Below, piece after piece: positions 15,556 through 23,927 of a stretch of DNA of 64,000 nt. Origin of the DNA: Myxococcales bacterium (GTDB lineage Bacteria; Myxococcota_A; Polyangia; Haliangiales; Haliangiaceae); the NCBI GenBank assembly GCA_947483555.1, contig CANKMW010000014.1, positions 58,726 through 122,725 on the forward strand, read 5' to 3'. Both the position numbers and the translations under genes were made by a program. How positions within the stretch are numbered: position 1 is the stretch's first letter; each line of letters begins with the position of its first letter. Under the pieces are notes generated by a model. That model was not told where the DNA came from. It worked only from the letters and a program-made list of their open reading frames with translations, and did no database searches.

Positions 15556-17703
15556 TCAGGCGCGGACGATCTTCTCGAGGAAGCTGGCCTTGAGCAGCTT
15601 CTCGCCGTAGCTGGGGAAGAACGCGAGCGCGGAGTCACCGACGATCCGCACCACTTCCCCGTTGCCCCAGGTGGCGTGGCGGACCAGGTCGCCCTTGCCG
15701 AGGACGCCGATCCGGCCCCGGCCCCGTTCGATCTTGAGGGCGCGGCCGCGCTGGGCCCGCCGCCGTGCCAGCAGCTCGTCGGCCGGGGTCGGCGCCTCGG
15801 CCACCTCGTCACCGCGGGCGGCGGCGCGGCGTGCGGCCAGCACCGCGGCCACGGCCGCGATGCGCGACGGCGGCGGCTCGGCCGGCGCATCGGCGCGGGC
15901 GCGCTGGCAGTTGTCGCACGCGCCACAGGCGTCGCCGTCGGTGTACCCGAAATACGTGACCAGCAGGCGCGACCGGCACAGGTGCGACTGCGAGTAGCGC
16001 AGCATCGCCTGCAGCCGGGCCCGGTCCTGGGCCCGCTTCTGCTCGTAGCGTAGCGTCGCCCGCGCCAGCTCCTCGAGGCTCGGCGGCCGGGCGGTCAGCG
16101 GCACGAAGCGCTGGCCGGGCGCCTCGGCAGCGAAGCCGACCTCCTTGAGGAACGACAGCACGACGCGCGCCTTCTTGGCCGGCGCCATCGCCTGCTCGGC
16201 GATGTCCTTGAGCGCCACCGCATGGCTCGGATCCTCGATGTCGTGACTCTCGTCCGCATCGTCCGCCGCGTCGTGCGGCGCCAGCGGATTGGCGCTGCGC
16301 AGGATCGCCGCGCGCGCCAGCGCCGCCTCGGTCACCGCGTCGAAGGTGCCGCCGCCGGCGACGTAGATCGACATCAGCGCATCGGCGACCGCGCGGGTCT
16401 GCTCCGGCGTCGGGTACCGCCCGCCGAGGAAGAAGCTCTGGATCCGCTTGTCCTCGGGCTGGAAGAGCAGGATGCAGTTGGCCGGTCGGCCGTCGCGACC
16501 GCCGCGCCCGGCTTCCTGGTAGTAGCTCTCGAGCGAGCCGGGAAAGTTGTAGTGAACGACGAAGCGGATGTCCTGCTTGTCGACGCCCAGCCCGAACGCG
16601 TTGGTCGCCACCATGATGCGCGGTTCGCTGCGCTCCATGAACGCGGTCTGCACACGGTCGCGGTCCTTGGCTCGCATGCGGCCGTGGTAGCGCCCGCACT
16701 CGATGCCGTTGCTGTTCAGGAAGTCCGCGAGTGCGTCGACGGTACGGACGGTGGCCGCGTAGATGATGCCCGACCCCGGTTGCCGCGCCAGCAGGCGGAG
16801 CAAGATCGCCTGCTTCTTGCGTTCGCTCTGCGCCTTGATGACGTGGTAGCAGAGGTTGGGACGGTCGAGGCCGATGTCGATCACCGCGGCCGCCGGAATG
16901 CCGAGCTGGGCCAGGATGTCGTCCTTGACCTTGGGCGGCGCGGTCGCGGTCAGCGCCAGCACCGGTGGGCGGCCGAGCGCGCGCAGGGCGTCACCCAGGC
17001 CCAGGTACGCGGGCCGGAAGTCGTGCCCCCACTGCGAGATACAGTGCGCCTCGTCGACGACGAACAGGGCGACGTGCACCGCGCGCAGCCGCTCCCGGAA
17101 GCGCGGCTCGGAGAGTCGCTCGGGGGTGACGTAGGCGATGCACGACCTGCCGGTCGCCAGCCGGGCCAGCGCGCTGGCCTCGTCGCGCGGCGACAGCGTC
17201 GAATCGAGCCGCAGCACCTCGATGCCGAGCTGTTCGAGCTTGTCGTGCTGATCCTTCATCAGCGCGATCAGCGGCGACACCACCAGCGTGACGCCGGTCA
17301 GCTCGAGCGCCGGCAGCTGGTAGCACAGCGACTTGCCGGCGCCGGTCGGCATGATCGCCAGGGTATCGATGCCCGCCATCACGTTGCGGATCGCCAGCGC
17401 CTGACCGGGCCGGAAGGCCTTGATGCCGAACCACCGGGTGCCGACCGAGAGCATGTGGGCGTCGACCGCGTCGCCGGGGTCGATCGCGGACGCCGCCGCG
17501 ACCACGAAGGCGGGCAGGGCAGCGAGCAAGTCCGGATCGGCATCGGCCGGGTCGCTCTCGGCGAACATGTCGTCGCCCAGCGCGTGGCCGAGCGCCGGGT
17601 CGAGCGCCGGAGGGACGGTGCCGGTGGCCAGTCGGACCCGCGCGGCCCGGCGCCCACCTGGGGATGGCGCCTCGACCGTATCGTCCTCTTCCCTTACGGC
17701 CAT
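15556..17703 (-). CDS. recQ: RecQ-family ATP-dependent DNA helicase with atypical C-terminus
   Basis: Unwinds DNA 3'-5' in repair and recombination. The 715-aa protein has helicase motifs MPTGAGKS (about 118-125), DEAHCISQWGHDFRP (217-231), LALTATA, NAFGLGVDKQDIRFV and QEAGRGGRDG. A long insertion (about 430-560) with a possible winged helix precedes the zinc module Cys576-Cys593-Cys596-Cys599. Instead of the RQC winged helix and HRDC, the end (about 670-715: LVRHATWGNGEVVRIVGD) resembles the Tudor-like C-terminus of PcrA/UvrD. I start at the ATG at 17703 (MAVREED); the frame is open upstream but that part overlaps asd and is not protein-like. It is divergent from asd. Confidence 0.93.
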   Translation of the reverse strand: MAVREEDDTVEAPSPGGRRAARVRLATGTVPPALDPALGHALGDDMFAESDPADADPDLLAALPAFVVAAASAIDPGDAVDAHMLSVGTRWFGIKAFRPGQALAIRNVMAGIDTLAIMPTGAGKSLCYQLPALELTGVTLVVSPLIALMKDQHDKLEQLGIEVLRLDSTLSPRDEASALARLATGRSCIAYVTPERLSEPRFRERLRAVHVALFVVDEAHCISQWGHDFRPAYLGLGDALRALGRPPVLALTATAPPKVKDDILAQLGIPAAAVIDIGLDRPNLCYHVIKAQSERKKQAILLRLLARQPGSGIIYAATVRTVDALADFLNSNGIECGRYHGRMRAKDRDRVQTAFMERSEPRIMVATNAFGLGVDKQDIRFVVHYNFPGSLESYYQEAGRGGRDGRPANCILLFQPEDKRIQSFFLGGRYPTPEQTRAVADALMSIYVAGGGTFDAVTEAALARAAILRSANPLAPHDAADDADESHDIEDPSHAVALKDIAEQAMAPAKKARVVLSFLKEVGFAAEAPGQRFVPLTARPPSLEELARATLRYEQKRAQDRARLQAMLRYSQSHLCRSRLLVTYFGYTDGDACGACDNCQRARADAPAEPPPSRIAAVAAVLAARRAAARGDEVAEAPTPADELLARRRAQRGRALKIERGRGRIGVLGKGDLVRHATWGNGEVVRIVGDSALAFFPSYGEKLLKASFLEKIVRA

Positions 17704-17835
17704 CCCCGCGACGTTCACCCGCACGGCGCGCTGGCGCAAGGGGCATTCGCGATTTCCCTTCAGCCTGCAACGGCAACGGTGTGCGTGCTCACTGCTGGCG
17801 ATGCCGGAATAGCGAGGCACGGCCACCTCATCTGC

Positions 17836-17841
17836 TAGATT
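17836..17841 (+). promoter_or_regulatory. -10-like element (TAGATT) 9 nt before asd
   Basis: TAGATT in an AT-richer patch is followed by 9 nt and the ATG at 17851. No good -35 is seen. Confidence 0.4.
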
Positions 17842-17850
17842 GCGCTTGTC

Positions 17851-18936
17851 ATGGCAAAGCAGCTCAAGGTCGGCGTCCTCGGCGCCACCGGCATGGTCGG
17901 GCAACGCTTCGTGTCGTTGCTCGCGACTCACCCCTGGTTCGAGATCGCCGTCGTCGCGGCGAGCCCGGCGTCGGCGGGCAAGCGCTACAGCGATGCGGTC
18001 GCCGGCCGCTGGACGCTGGCGCAGCCGGTGCCGCCGTCGGTGGCGACGATGACGGTGGCCGACGCCTCCGACGTCGCCGCGGTCGCCGGCGCGGTCGACT
18101 TCGTGTTCTGCGCCGTCGACCTGTCCAAGGACGCCACCGCCAAGCTCGAGGAGGACTACGCGCGCGCCGAGACCCCGGTGATCTCGAACAACTCGGCGCA
18201 CCGCTGGACCGCCGATGTGCCGATGATGATCCCGGAGATCAACGCCGATCACGCCGCCGTCATCGAGGCTCAGCGCCGCCGGCTCGGCACCCGCCGTGGC
18301 TTCGTGGCGGTCAAGCCGAACTGCTCGATCCAGAGCTACGTGCCGGCGATCCACCCGCTGTGGTCGTTCGGGCCCCAGCGTCTGGCGGTGTGCACGTACC
18401 AGGCGATCTCGGGAGCTGGCAAGACGTTCGAGACCTGGCCCGAGATGGTCGACAACGTGATCCCGTACATCAAGGGCGAGGAAGAGAAGAGCGAGCAGGA
18501 GCCGCTCAAGATCTGGGGCACGCTCGCCGACGGCAAGATCGTCAACGCCTCGGCGCCGGCCATCACCGCCCAGTGCCTCCGGGTCCCGGTCTCCGACGGC
18601 CACATGGCGGCGGTGTTCGTCGCCTTCGACAAGAAGCCGGGGCGCGACGAGATCCTCGCCGCCTGGGCGAGCTACCGCGGCCGGCCCCAGGATCTCGAGT
18701 TACCGAGCGCCCCGCAGCCGTTCTTGTCGTACAGCGACGACGACGCGCGACCACAGACCCGGCTGGATCGCGATGCGGGGTACGGCCAGGCGATCACCAT
18801 CGGTCGCTTGCGCCCCGACGCCGTGTTCGACTGGCGCTTCGTGGCGCTGTCGCACAATACCGTTCGCGGCGCGGCGGGCGGCGCCGTGCTCACCGCCGAG
18901 CTGCTCAAGGCGGACGGCTACCTCACCGCGAAGTAG
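17851..18936 (+). CDS. asd: Aspartate-semialdehyde dehydrogenase (archaeal/fungal-type subfamily)
   Basis: Reduces aspartyl phosphate to aspartate semialdehyde with NADPH, feeding lysine/diaminopimelate, threonine and methionine synthesis. The 361-aa protein has the Rossmann motif GATGMVGQ (11-18), the active-site Cys158 in KPNCSIQ, and AISGAGKTFE. The sequence KPNCSIQ and the length are those of the archaeal/fungal class rather than the short E. coli type, where the motif is GNC. ATG start fixed by the Rossmann N-terminus. No neighbouring lysine or threonine genes. Confidence 0.93.
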   Translation: MAKQLKVGVLGATGMVGQRFVSLLATHPWFEIAVVAASPASAGKRYSDAVAGRWTLAQPVPPSVATMTVADASDVAAVAGAVDFVFCAVDLSKDATAKLEEDYARAETPVISNNSAHRWTADVPMMIPEINADHAAVIEAQRRRLGTRRGFVAVKPNCSIQSYVPAIHPLWSFGPQRLAVCTYQAISGAGKTFETWPEMVDNVIPYIKGEEEKSEQEPLKIWGTLADGKIVNASAPAITAQCLRVPVSDGHMAAVFVAFDKKPGRDEILAAWASYRGRPQDLELPSAPQPFLSYSDDDARPQTRLDRDAGYGQAITIGRLRPDAVFDWRFVALSHNTVRGAAGGAVLTAELLKADGYLTAK

Positions 18937-18953
18937 GTCGGGCCGGGGTCGGC

Positions 18954-19931
18954 TCAGATCCGGACCGCGAGCGCGCCGCCCAGGCTGAACGTGTCGGTGT
19001 CGTCGAGCGCGCCCATGCCGAGGTGGCCGATCAGGTCGAGCTGCTTGCGGGGCGTGAACTGCACGTTCAGGCGCAGCCCGGTGGCGGCATCGGCGTCGTC
19101 GAAGTTGTTGAACGTGATGCCGAACCGTCCGCCGACCGCGAGGTTGTCCTCGACCTGATAGATCACCCCGCCGTCGAGGCGGATGTAGCCGTCGCTGGTG
19201 ATCCCGTTGGTCTCCAGGGTGTCGGCGGCCAGCTCGTTGGCGCGCTCGTTCTCGAGGTCGGGCACGAACTTGTCGGTCAGCTTGAAGCCGACCACGTCCT
19301 CGAAGCCAACCAGGGCCAGCTTGTCGCCGATCCGGAACTTCATCTGCGCGCCCAGCGTGGCCGCGATCGCGAACGGATCGACGTACATCGGGATCGTGAG
19401 CCGCGGCGCGAGCCATGGCGTGACCAGGAGCTGGAACTCGAGCGCCACCGCCTTGCCGGTGTTGAACGTGGCCTTGTCGGAACCGGCCGGCTTGCCGTCG
19501 TCGTAGAAGCCGCCGATCGCATAGCGCACGCCGACCTGGGCCTGACGGGTGATGCCGTAGCGGGCCCGGAGGCCAAACTCGGCGTCGAGTGGACTCGGAA
19601 ACAGCCGCAGGTCGAGCCGCACTTCCGACGTGAAGTCGGGCAGCGTCATCGGCCGCGCCACCTCGTTGATGGGGTAGCCGGTCTTCTTGGCCGCCGGCGC
19701 CTTGGGCCCGTCGTCGACCGGCTGGTCGCCGAGTCGCGGCGCGTCGGGGTTCTCCTCGCCGCCGTTGTCGAGGTCACCCGACACCGGATCCTCATCGAGC
19801 TCGACCTCGCTGCCCGACCCGCCGCCGCTGCCGTCGGCCGGTTGGGCGAGCGCGGGGGCCGGGGCCGACAGGGCCCACAGCGTGACGATGGTGGTGGGGA
19901 GGGCAGCCGCGAGCAGGCCGGAACGAACCAT
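18954..19931 (-). CDS. Predicted outer-membrane beta-barrel protein
   Basis: A 325-aa exported protein: signal peptide to about residue 29 (APALAQ), an acidic Gly/Asp/Glu-rich linker (30-75), then alternating hydrophobic strands ending in a C-terminal aromatic-poor LAVRI. Strand-like phrases such as RARYGITRQAQVGVRYAIGG, LAVGGRFGITFNNF and LDLIGHLGMGAL fit a barrel of 10-14 strands. Function unknown. It ends 18 bp from asd, tail to tail, and a TATCGT box lies 7 nt before its ATG. Confidence 0.65.
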   Translation of the reverse strand: MVRSGLLAAALPTTIVTLWALSAPAPALAQPADGSGGGSGSEVELDEDPVSGDLDNGGEENPDAPRLGDQPVDDGPKAPAAKKTGYPINEVARPMTLPDFTSEVRLDLRLFPSPLDAEFGLRARYGITRQAQVGVRYAIGGFYDDGKPAGSDKATFNTGKAVALEFQLLVTPWLAPRLTIPMYVDPFAIAATLGAQMKFRIGDKLALVGFEDVVGFKLTDKFVPDLENERANELAADTLETNGITSDGYIRLDGGVIYQVEDNLAVGGRFGITFNNFDDADAATGLRLNVQFTPRKQLDLIGHLGMGALDDTDTFSLGGALAVRI

Positions 19932-19938
19932 GGGCGCG

Positions 19939-19944
19939 ACGATA
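19939..19944 (-). promoter_or_regulatory. -10-like element (TATCGT) 7 nt before the barrel gene
   Basis: Minus-strand TATCGT ends 7 nt before the ATG at 19931. No matching -35. Confidence 0.4.
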
Positions 19945-20011
19945 CACCGGTGGCGGGGCCATTTCCGGTTTCGGGCCAGACCTGTCGCGGTGGACGTAGC
20001 GGCCCGGTCGA

Positions 20012-20040
20012 TTGCGGCGACCGGGCCGGTCCGTTACCGT
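20012..20040 (+). promoter_or_regulatory. Leaderless sigma-70-like promoter (TTGCGG-17-TACCGT)
   Basis: TTGCGG at 20012-20017 and TACCGT at 20035-20040 are 17 bp apart; the ATG at 20048 follows after 7 nt. Confidence 0.5.
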
Positions 20041-20047
20041 ATCCCCG

Positions 20048-21625
20048 ATGCGCATGATCGCCGTCGCCGGTGCGGTCGGGCTCGCGGTCGGGCTCACCCT
20101 CACCAGCGGTCCGGGACCGGCCCGTGCCGACAAGGTCCTGATCGATCGGGTCGAGGCGCGCGCGTCGGTGCTGCCGGGTCAGACCCGCGTGCGGGCGCTG
20201 GTCTCGGTCACCCAGACCGGCGGCGACGTCGTCGAGGCGGCGCGCGACGACAAGACCAAGGCCACCTCGCTCAAGGTCAAGGTCGGTGGCAGCTCGCCAC
20301 CGTTCCTGCTCGGCGCCTTCGAGCACGCCGAGGTCGAGTTGGCCCTGATCATCGCCATCCCGACCACGCTCGACTTCCACGACGACTTCGAGGCGATGAA
20401 GGACGCCATCGACGTCGAGGTCTTCGCAGCCCTGGTCGCGATGGGGCCGCGGGTGCGAGTGCAGGTGATCGGGTACGGCAGCGAGATCACCGGTTCGAAG
20501 GGCCTGCTGCGCGCCGCCGACGCGCGCAAGGCGCTGGCCGACCTCAGCATCGAAGGTGGCGACGAACAGGTCGATCTCGCCGAGGTCGTGGGCCGCGGCG
20601 TGAAGCTGGCTGGCGCTCAGCTCAAGAAGCCCAAGAACAAGGACGCGATCACCCGCGCCGCGGTGCTGCTGGTCTCCAAAGGCGTGCCGGTGCTCAGCGA
20701 CGAGATCAAGGCCGCGATCACCAAGGTCGGTCAGCAAGCCGCCAAGGCCCAGGTCCGCATCCACACCGTCGGCTACAGCCCCAGCCCCGACGGCAAGTAC
20801 CATGCGGTGCGACCGCTGCTGGCGCTGGGCGAGCTGTCGCGACAGTCGAATGGCACCTTCCGATGGGTCAAGACCGAGGGCGGCTGGCGGGCGGCGGTCG
20901 GTCAGGTGGCGCAGGAGATCGGCCGCCAGCACGTGGTGACGTTCTTCGCGACCGCCGAAGAGCTCGACGGCAAGAAGCTGACGGTCAGCCTGCCGCTTGG
21001 CACCACCACGCTGAGCTCCGATCCGGTGACGATCGGCGCGCCCAAGTGCGGCGCCGACGCGTGCGAGGCCAGCGCCTACTGCGTGAAGGCGCAATGCGTC
21101 ACCCGCTCGATCGAATCCAAGAGCGTGGTCGGCAAGGTGCTGCTGTTCGGCGGCCTCGGCATCGGCGCGCTGGTCGTGCTGTTCGGCGGCATCGCGCTGG
21201 TCGGGCGACGGCGGCGGGGCGTGGCGGGCGCGCGGTCGAATCCCGGTCCGGCGTATCCCGGTCCAGCGGCCCCGCTGCCGGGCGCGGTCGCACCGCACGT
21301 ACCGCCGGTCGCCGCGGCGGTGCAGCCGCCCGCCGGCGGACCGGTGCTCATGATCCTCACCGGCCCGGCGGCCGGCACGCGGCTGCCGGTTCGTCACGGC
21401 CTCAGCGTCGGCAAGGCGGCGGGCAACGACCTCGATCTCGCCCACGATGGCTACGCGTCGAGCAATCACGCCCAGATCGTGTTCGAGGGCGGCGGCTGGA
21501 TGGTCTACGATCGCAACTCGACCAACGGCACGTTCAGCAACGGCGTGCGCATCACCCACACCCGGCTCGACCACGGCATGACCATTCGCTTCGGCTCGAC
21601 CGAGGTCCGTTTCTCCGCCAGCTAG
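20048..21625 (+). CDS. VWA-like exported protein with membrane anchor and C-terminal FHA domain
   Basis: A 525-aa protein. Signal peptide (1-25, ending ARA), a von Willebrand A-like region (about 30-310; VELALIIAIPTTLDFHDD, RVQVIGYGSEI), a Cys-containing stretch (CGADACEASAYC), one transmembrane helix (about 360-385), a Pro/Ala-rich linker and an FHA domain (about 435-525) with SSNHAQIVF, NSTNGTF and RLDHG, the phosphothreonine-binding set. The classical MIDAS DxSxS is not evident in the VWA part. With FHA in the cytoplasm, it could couple Ser/Thr kinase signalling to an envelope event. The downstream amidase gene starts 20 bp later, so they form an operon. ATG at 20048 is set by the signal peptide. 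Confidence 0.78.
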   Translation: MRMIAVAGAVGLAVGLTLTSGPGPARADKVLIDRVEARASVLPGQTRVRALVSVTQTGGDVVEAARDDKTKATSLKVKVGGSSPPFLLGAFEHAEVELALIIAIPTTLDFHDDFEAMKDAIDVEVFAALVAMGPRVRVQVIGYGSEITGSKGLLRAADARKALADLSIEGGDEQVDLAEVVGRGVKLAGAQLKKPKNKDAITRAAVLLVSKGVPVLSDEIKAAITKVGQQAAKAQVRIHTVGYSPSPDGKYHAVRPLLALGELSRQSNGTFRWVKTEGGWRAAVGQVAQEIGRQHVVTFFATAEELDGKKLTVSLPLGTTTLSSDPVTIGAPKCGADACEASAYCVKAQCVTRSIESKSVVGKVLLFGGLGIGALVVLFGGIALVGRRRRGVAGARSNPGPAYPGPAAPLPGAVAPHVPPVAAAVQPPAGGPVLMILTGPAAGTRLPVRHGLSVGKAAGNDLDLAHDGYASSNHAQIVFEGGGWMVYDRNSTNGTFSNGVRITHTRLDHGMTIRFGSTEVRFSAS

Positions 21626-21645
21626 GAACCCGCCAGGAATCTCGA

Positions 21646-23730
21646 ATGGGGCAGCTCATCATCGCCGGCAGGGAGGTCCAGGAAATGGGACCGTCCTACA
21701 AGAACTGGACGGAAGCCCCGTACCCCGGAGCCGTGCCCAACACGGCCGGAACCTACTGGGACCACACGTACGAGGGCTGCTACGGCACGTCGGAGTGCGG
21801 CCCGGGGCAGGGGGCTTATTCCAAGGACGCCAAGAACCACGGCGTGCGCCGCTACGCCTCGCGGCCGGCGCTGCGCCGCGCCAAGGACCCCAAGCATCCT
21901 CCGCTCGCCGACGTCCAGAAGCTGATCAAGAAGTTCGTGCTCCATCACGATGGCCTCGACTCGTCGAGGTCGTGCTGGAACGTGCTGCACAACGAGCGCG
22001 GCCTGTCCTGTCACTACCTGATCGACAACGACGGCACGATCTACCAGACGCTCGACCTGGCCTTCATGGGCTTCCACGCCGCCAAGTACAACGTCGACTC
22101 GATCGGCGTCGAGTTCTGCAACCGCGGCGACTACAAGCTCGACCCGCTCTTCTACAGCAAGCGCGGCATGCCCCGGGTCGACACGCTCTGCAAGATCAAC
22201 GGCCACACGATCAAGGCCTGGGACTACACGCAGGCGCAGAAGGATGCGATGCAGTTCCTGGCCGGGGTGCTGGTGCACCACCTGCCCGAGTTGCCGCTCG
22301 AGTACCCGACCGAGCCCGGCTCGTCGAAGCCGTACTGGGGCACGCTGGGTCCGGTCGACGCCGTCGGTGACAGCTTCCCGGCCTCCGAGTTCCGCGGCTA
22401 CGTCGGGCACTACCACCTGACCACCCGCAAGTGGGACCCCGGTCCGTTCAACTTCCAGGGCTTCATCGACAAGCTGCGCGGTCAACGTTCGTTCCCGCTG
22501 TGGCTGCCGGGCACCGCCAAGGCCGGCGAGCGCCCGCTGGTGCCCAGCGATCCCAGCCCCGACGTCGCCGCCAAGAAGGTCATCGACGAGACGGTCAAGT
22601 ACACCCAGCTCAACGAGACCCAGGCCGGCGGCGGCTACTTCCCGGTCGGGCCGTGGGGGGCGACCCGGCTGTGGCACGGCGGCGTCCACCTGCCCGGCGA
22701 TCAGGGCGGCTCCGTGCACGCGCCGTTTGCCGGTCGCGTGGTGGCGGCGCGGACCGGCGCGTCCTCGGTGATCGGCTCGACCAACTTCGTGCTGCTGCGG
22801 CACGATCTCAACGTCGGCAAGGCGATGCGCTTCTTCTCGCTGTTCATGCACCTGGCCGACGAGCCGGGCGGCGACAGCGCACCCAAGTGGCTGGCCTCGG
22901 CGACCAAGCGTGAGCTCGACGGCAACCGCGGCGTGTTCGGGTACGACCAGGCGGTCGAGGCCGGCGAGGCGATCGGGCACGTCGGCGTGGTCGGTCCCGA
23001 CGAGCTCAGCGCGTCGCAGATCCACTTCGAGATCTTCTCGCGCGACTTCCTGTTCCGCGATGATCCCGACTGGACCATGGTCGACGGCGCCGCCGGCTTC
23101 CGCTTCTGCGAGGTGCCGGAGATCAACGACCTGATCGACAACGACAAGGACGGTCGGCTGTCGCGCGCCGAGCTGCTCGAGTTCTACGCCGGCGGTGAGG
23201 TCACCGACGACCTGCGCAAGCTGGTCACGTTTCACGTCTCGGAGTGGACCGACGAGCCGGCGTGGGCCGAGGAGCTGGCCAAGTCGCTGCCCGACTTCCG
23301 CAAGCGCAGCGGCGCCAAGACCAAGACCAACGACGCCGACGATGACGATCTCGACATCGGGGCGCTGGTCGCCGATCAGCTCGACCCGTTCATCTGGTGG
23401 ACCGAACCGGTCGCGGTCGCGCTCGGCCTGCCCAAGGACGGCACCGTCTACCACTACCATCCGATGCGCTTCATCGAGAAGATCAACCTGCGCCTGCTCG
23501 ACAAGGGCGGCCAGCAGATCTCCGATGCCGACGCCCAGCTCGTCGACACCACCAAGATCACCGACGACTCGAGCGCCGACGGCATGTTCGAGGAGGCGAT
23601 CGAGCACAACCCCGATGACCTGCACCTGACGATCGAGGACCTCGAGAAGGGCTGGGAGGGCGATCGACCCGCGCCGGCCGGCGGCGCGCCGTCACCACCG
23701 CCGCCGCCGCCAGGAGGCACGCCACCATGA
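21646..23730 (+). CDS. Two-domain peptidoglycan hydrolase: amidase_2 plus M23-like domain and EF-hand
   Basis: A 694-aa protein without signal peptide. Residues about 95-290 match N-acetylmuramoyl-L-alanine amidase (PGRP/amidase_2: FVLHHDG, CHYLIDNDGTIYQTLDL, GVEFCNRGDY, GYVGHYHLTTRKWDPG). Residues about 335-470 resemble LytM/M23 endopeptidases (HGGVHLPGD, VHAPFAGRVVAAR, SQIHFEIFS), but the metal Asp of HxxxD is His and the first His of HxH is Gln, so this half may be inactive. Residues about 495-508 (DNDKDGRLSRAE) form an EF-hand loop. The Pro-rich end overlaps the next ATG. AGGA 7 nt before ATG 21646 supports the start. Lack of a signal suggests release by an injection-type system, by lysis, or a toxin-like role. 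Confidence 0.82.
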   Translation: MGQLIIAGREVQEMGPSYKNWTEAPYPGAVPNTAGTYWDHTYEGCYGTSECGPGQGAYSKDAKNHGVRRYASRPALRRAKDPKHPPLADVQKLIKKFVLHHDGLDSSRSCWNVLHNERGLSCHYLIDNDGTIYQTLDLAFMGFHAAKYNVDSIGVEFCNRGDYKLDPLFYSKRGMPRVDTLCKINGHTIKAWDYTQAQKDAMQFLAGVLVHHLPELPLEYPTEPGSSKPYWGTLGPVDAVGDSFPASEFRGYVGHYHLTTRKWDPGPFNFQGFIDKLRGQRSFPLWLPGTAKAGERPLVPSDPSPDVAAKKVIDETVKYTQLNETQAGGGYFPVGPWGATRLWHGGVHLPGDQGGSVHAPFAGRVVAARTGASSVIGSTNFVLLRHDLNVGKAMRFFSLFMHLADEPGGDSAPKWLASATKRELDGNRGVFGYDQAVEAGEAIGHVGVVGPDELSASQIHFEIFSRDFLFRDDPDWTMVDGAAGFRFCEVPEINDLIDNDKDGRLSRAELLEFYAGGEVTDDLRKLVTFHVSEWTDEPAWAEELAKSLPDFRKRSGAKTKTNDADDDDLDIGALVADQLDPFIWWTEPVAVALGLPKDGTVYHYHPMRFIEKINLRLLDKGGQQISDADAQLVDTTKITDDSSADGMFEEAIEHNPDDLHLTIEDLEKGWEGDRPAPAGGAPSPPPPPPGGTPP

Positions 23731-23906
23731 GCAGCTCGGATGACCGCTCGGTCGGGTCGCGCGCTGGTCGCGTACCCAGCCGCCGCCGCTTTCTCGGTGG
23801 CGCGCTGGCGGCGACCCTGGCCGCGGCGCTCTTGCCCGCCGACCGCCTGGTGACGCCGAAGCCGCGCTGGGAGATCGGCAAGACGCGCTGGATCGGCCAC
23901 TGGTAG
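23727..23906 (+). CDS. Small twin-arginine signal protein (59 aa)
   Basis: A 59-codon gene whose ATG overlaps the amidase stop (ATGA). The peptide has SRRRFLGGALAATLAAALLP (about residues 23-42), a twin-arginine export signal, followed by only about 17 residues rich in Trp, Arg and Lys (PRWEIGKTRWIGHW). It is too short for a cofactor enzyme; it could be a secreted accessory peptide or the Tat-anchored partner of the signal-less hydrolase before it. The overlap and codon use support translation; function is unknown. Confidence 0.7.
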   Translation: MSSSDDRSVGSRAGRVPSRRRFLGGALAATLAAALLPADRLVTPKPRWEIGKTRWIGHW

Positions 23907-23927
23907 CGGCTGCGATCAGCGGCCTGG

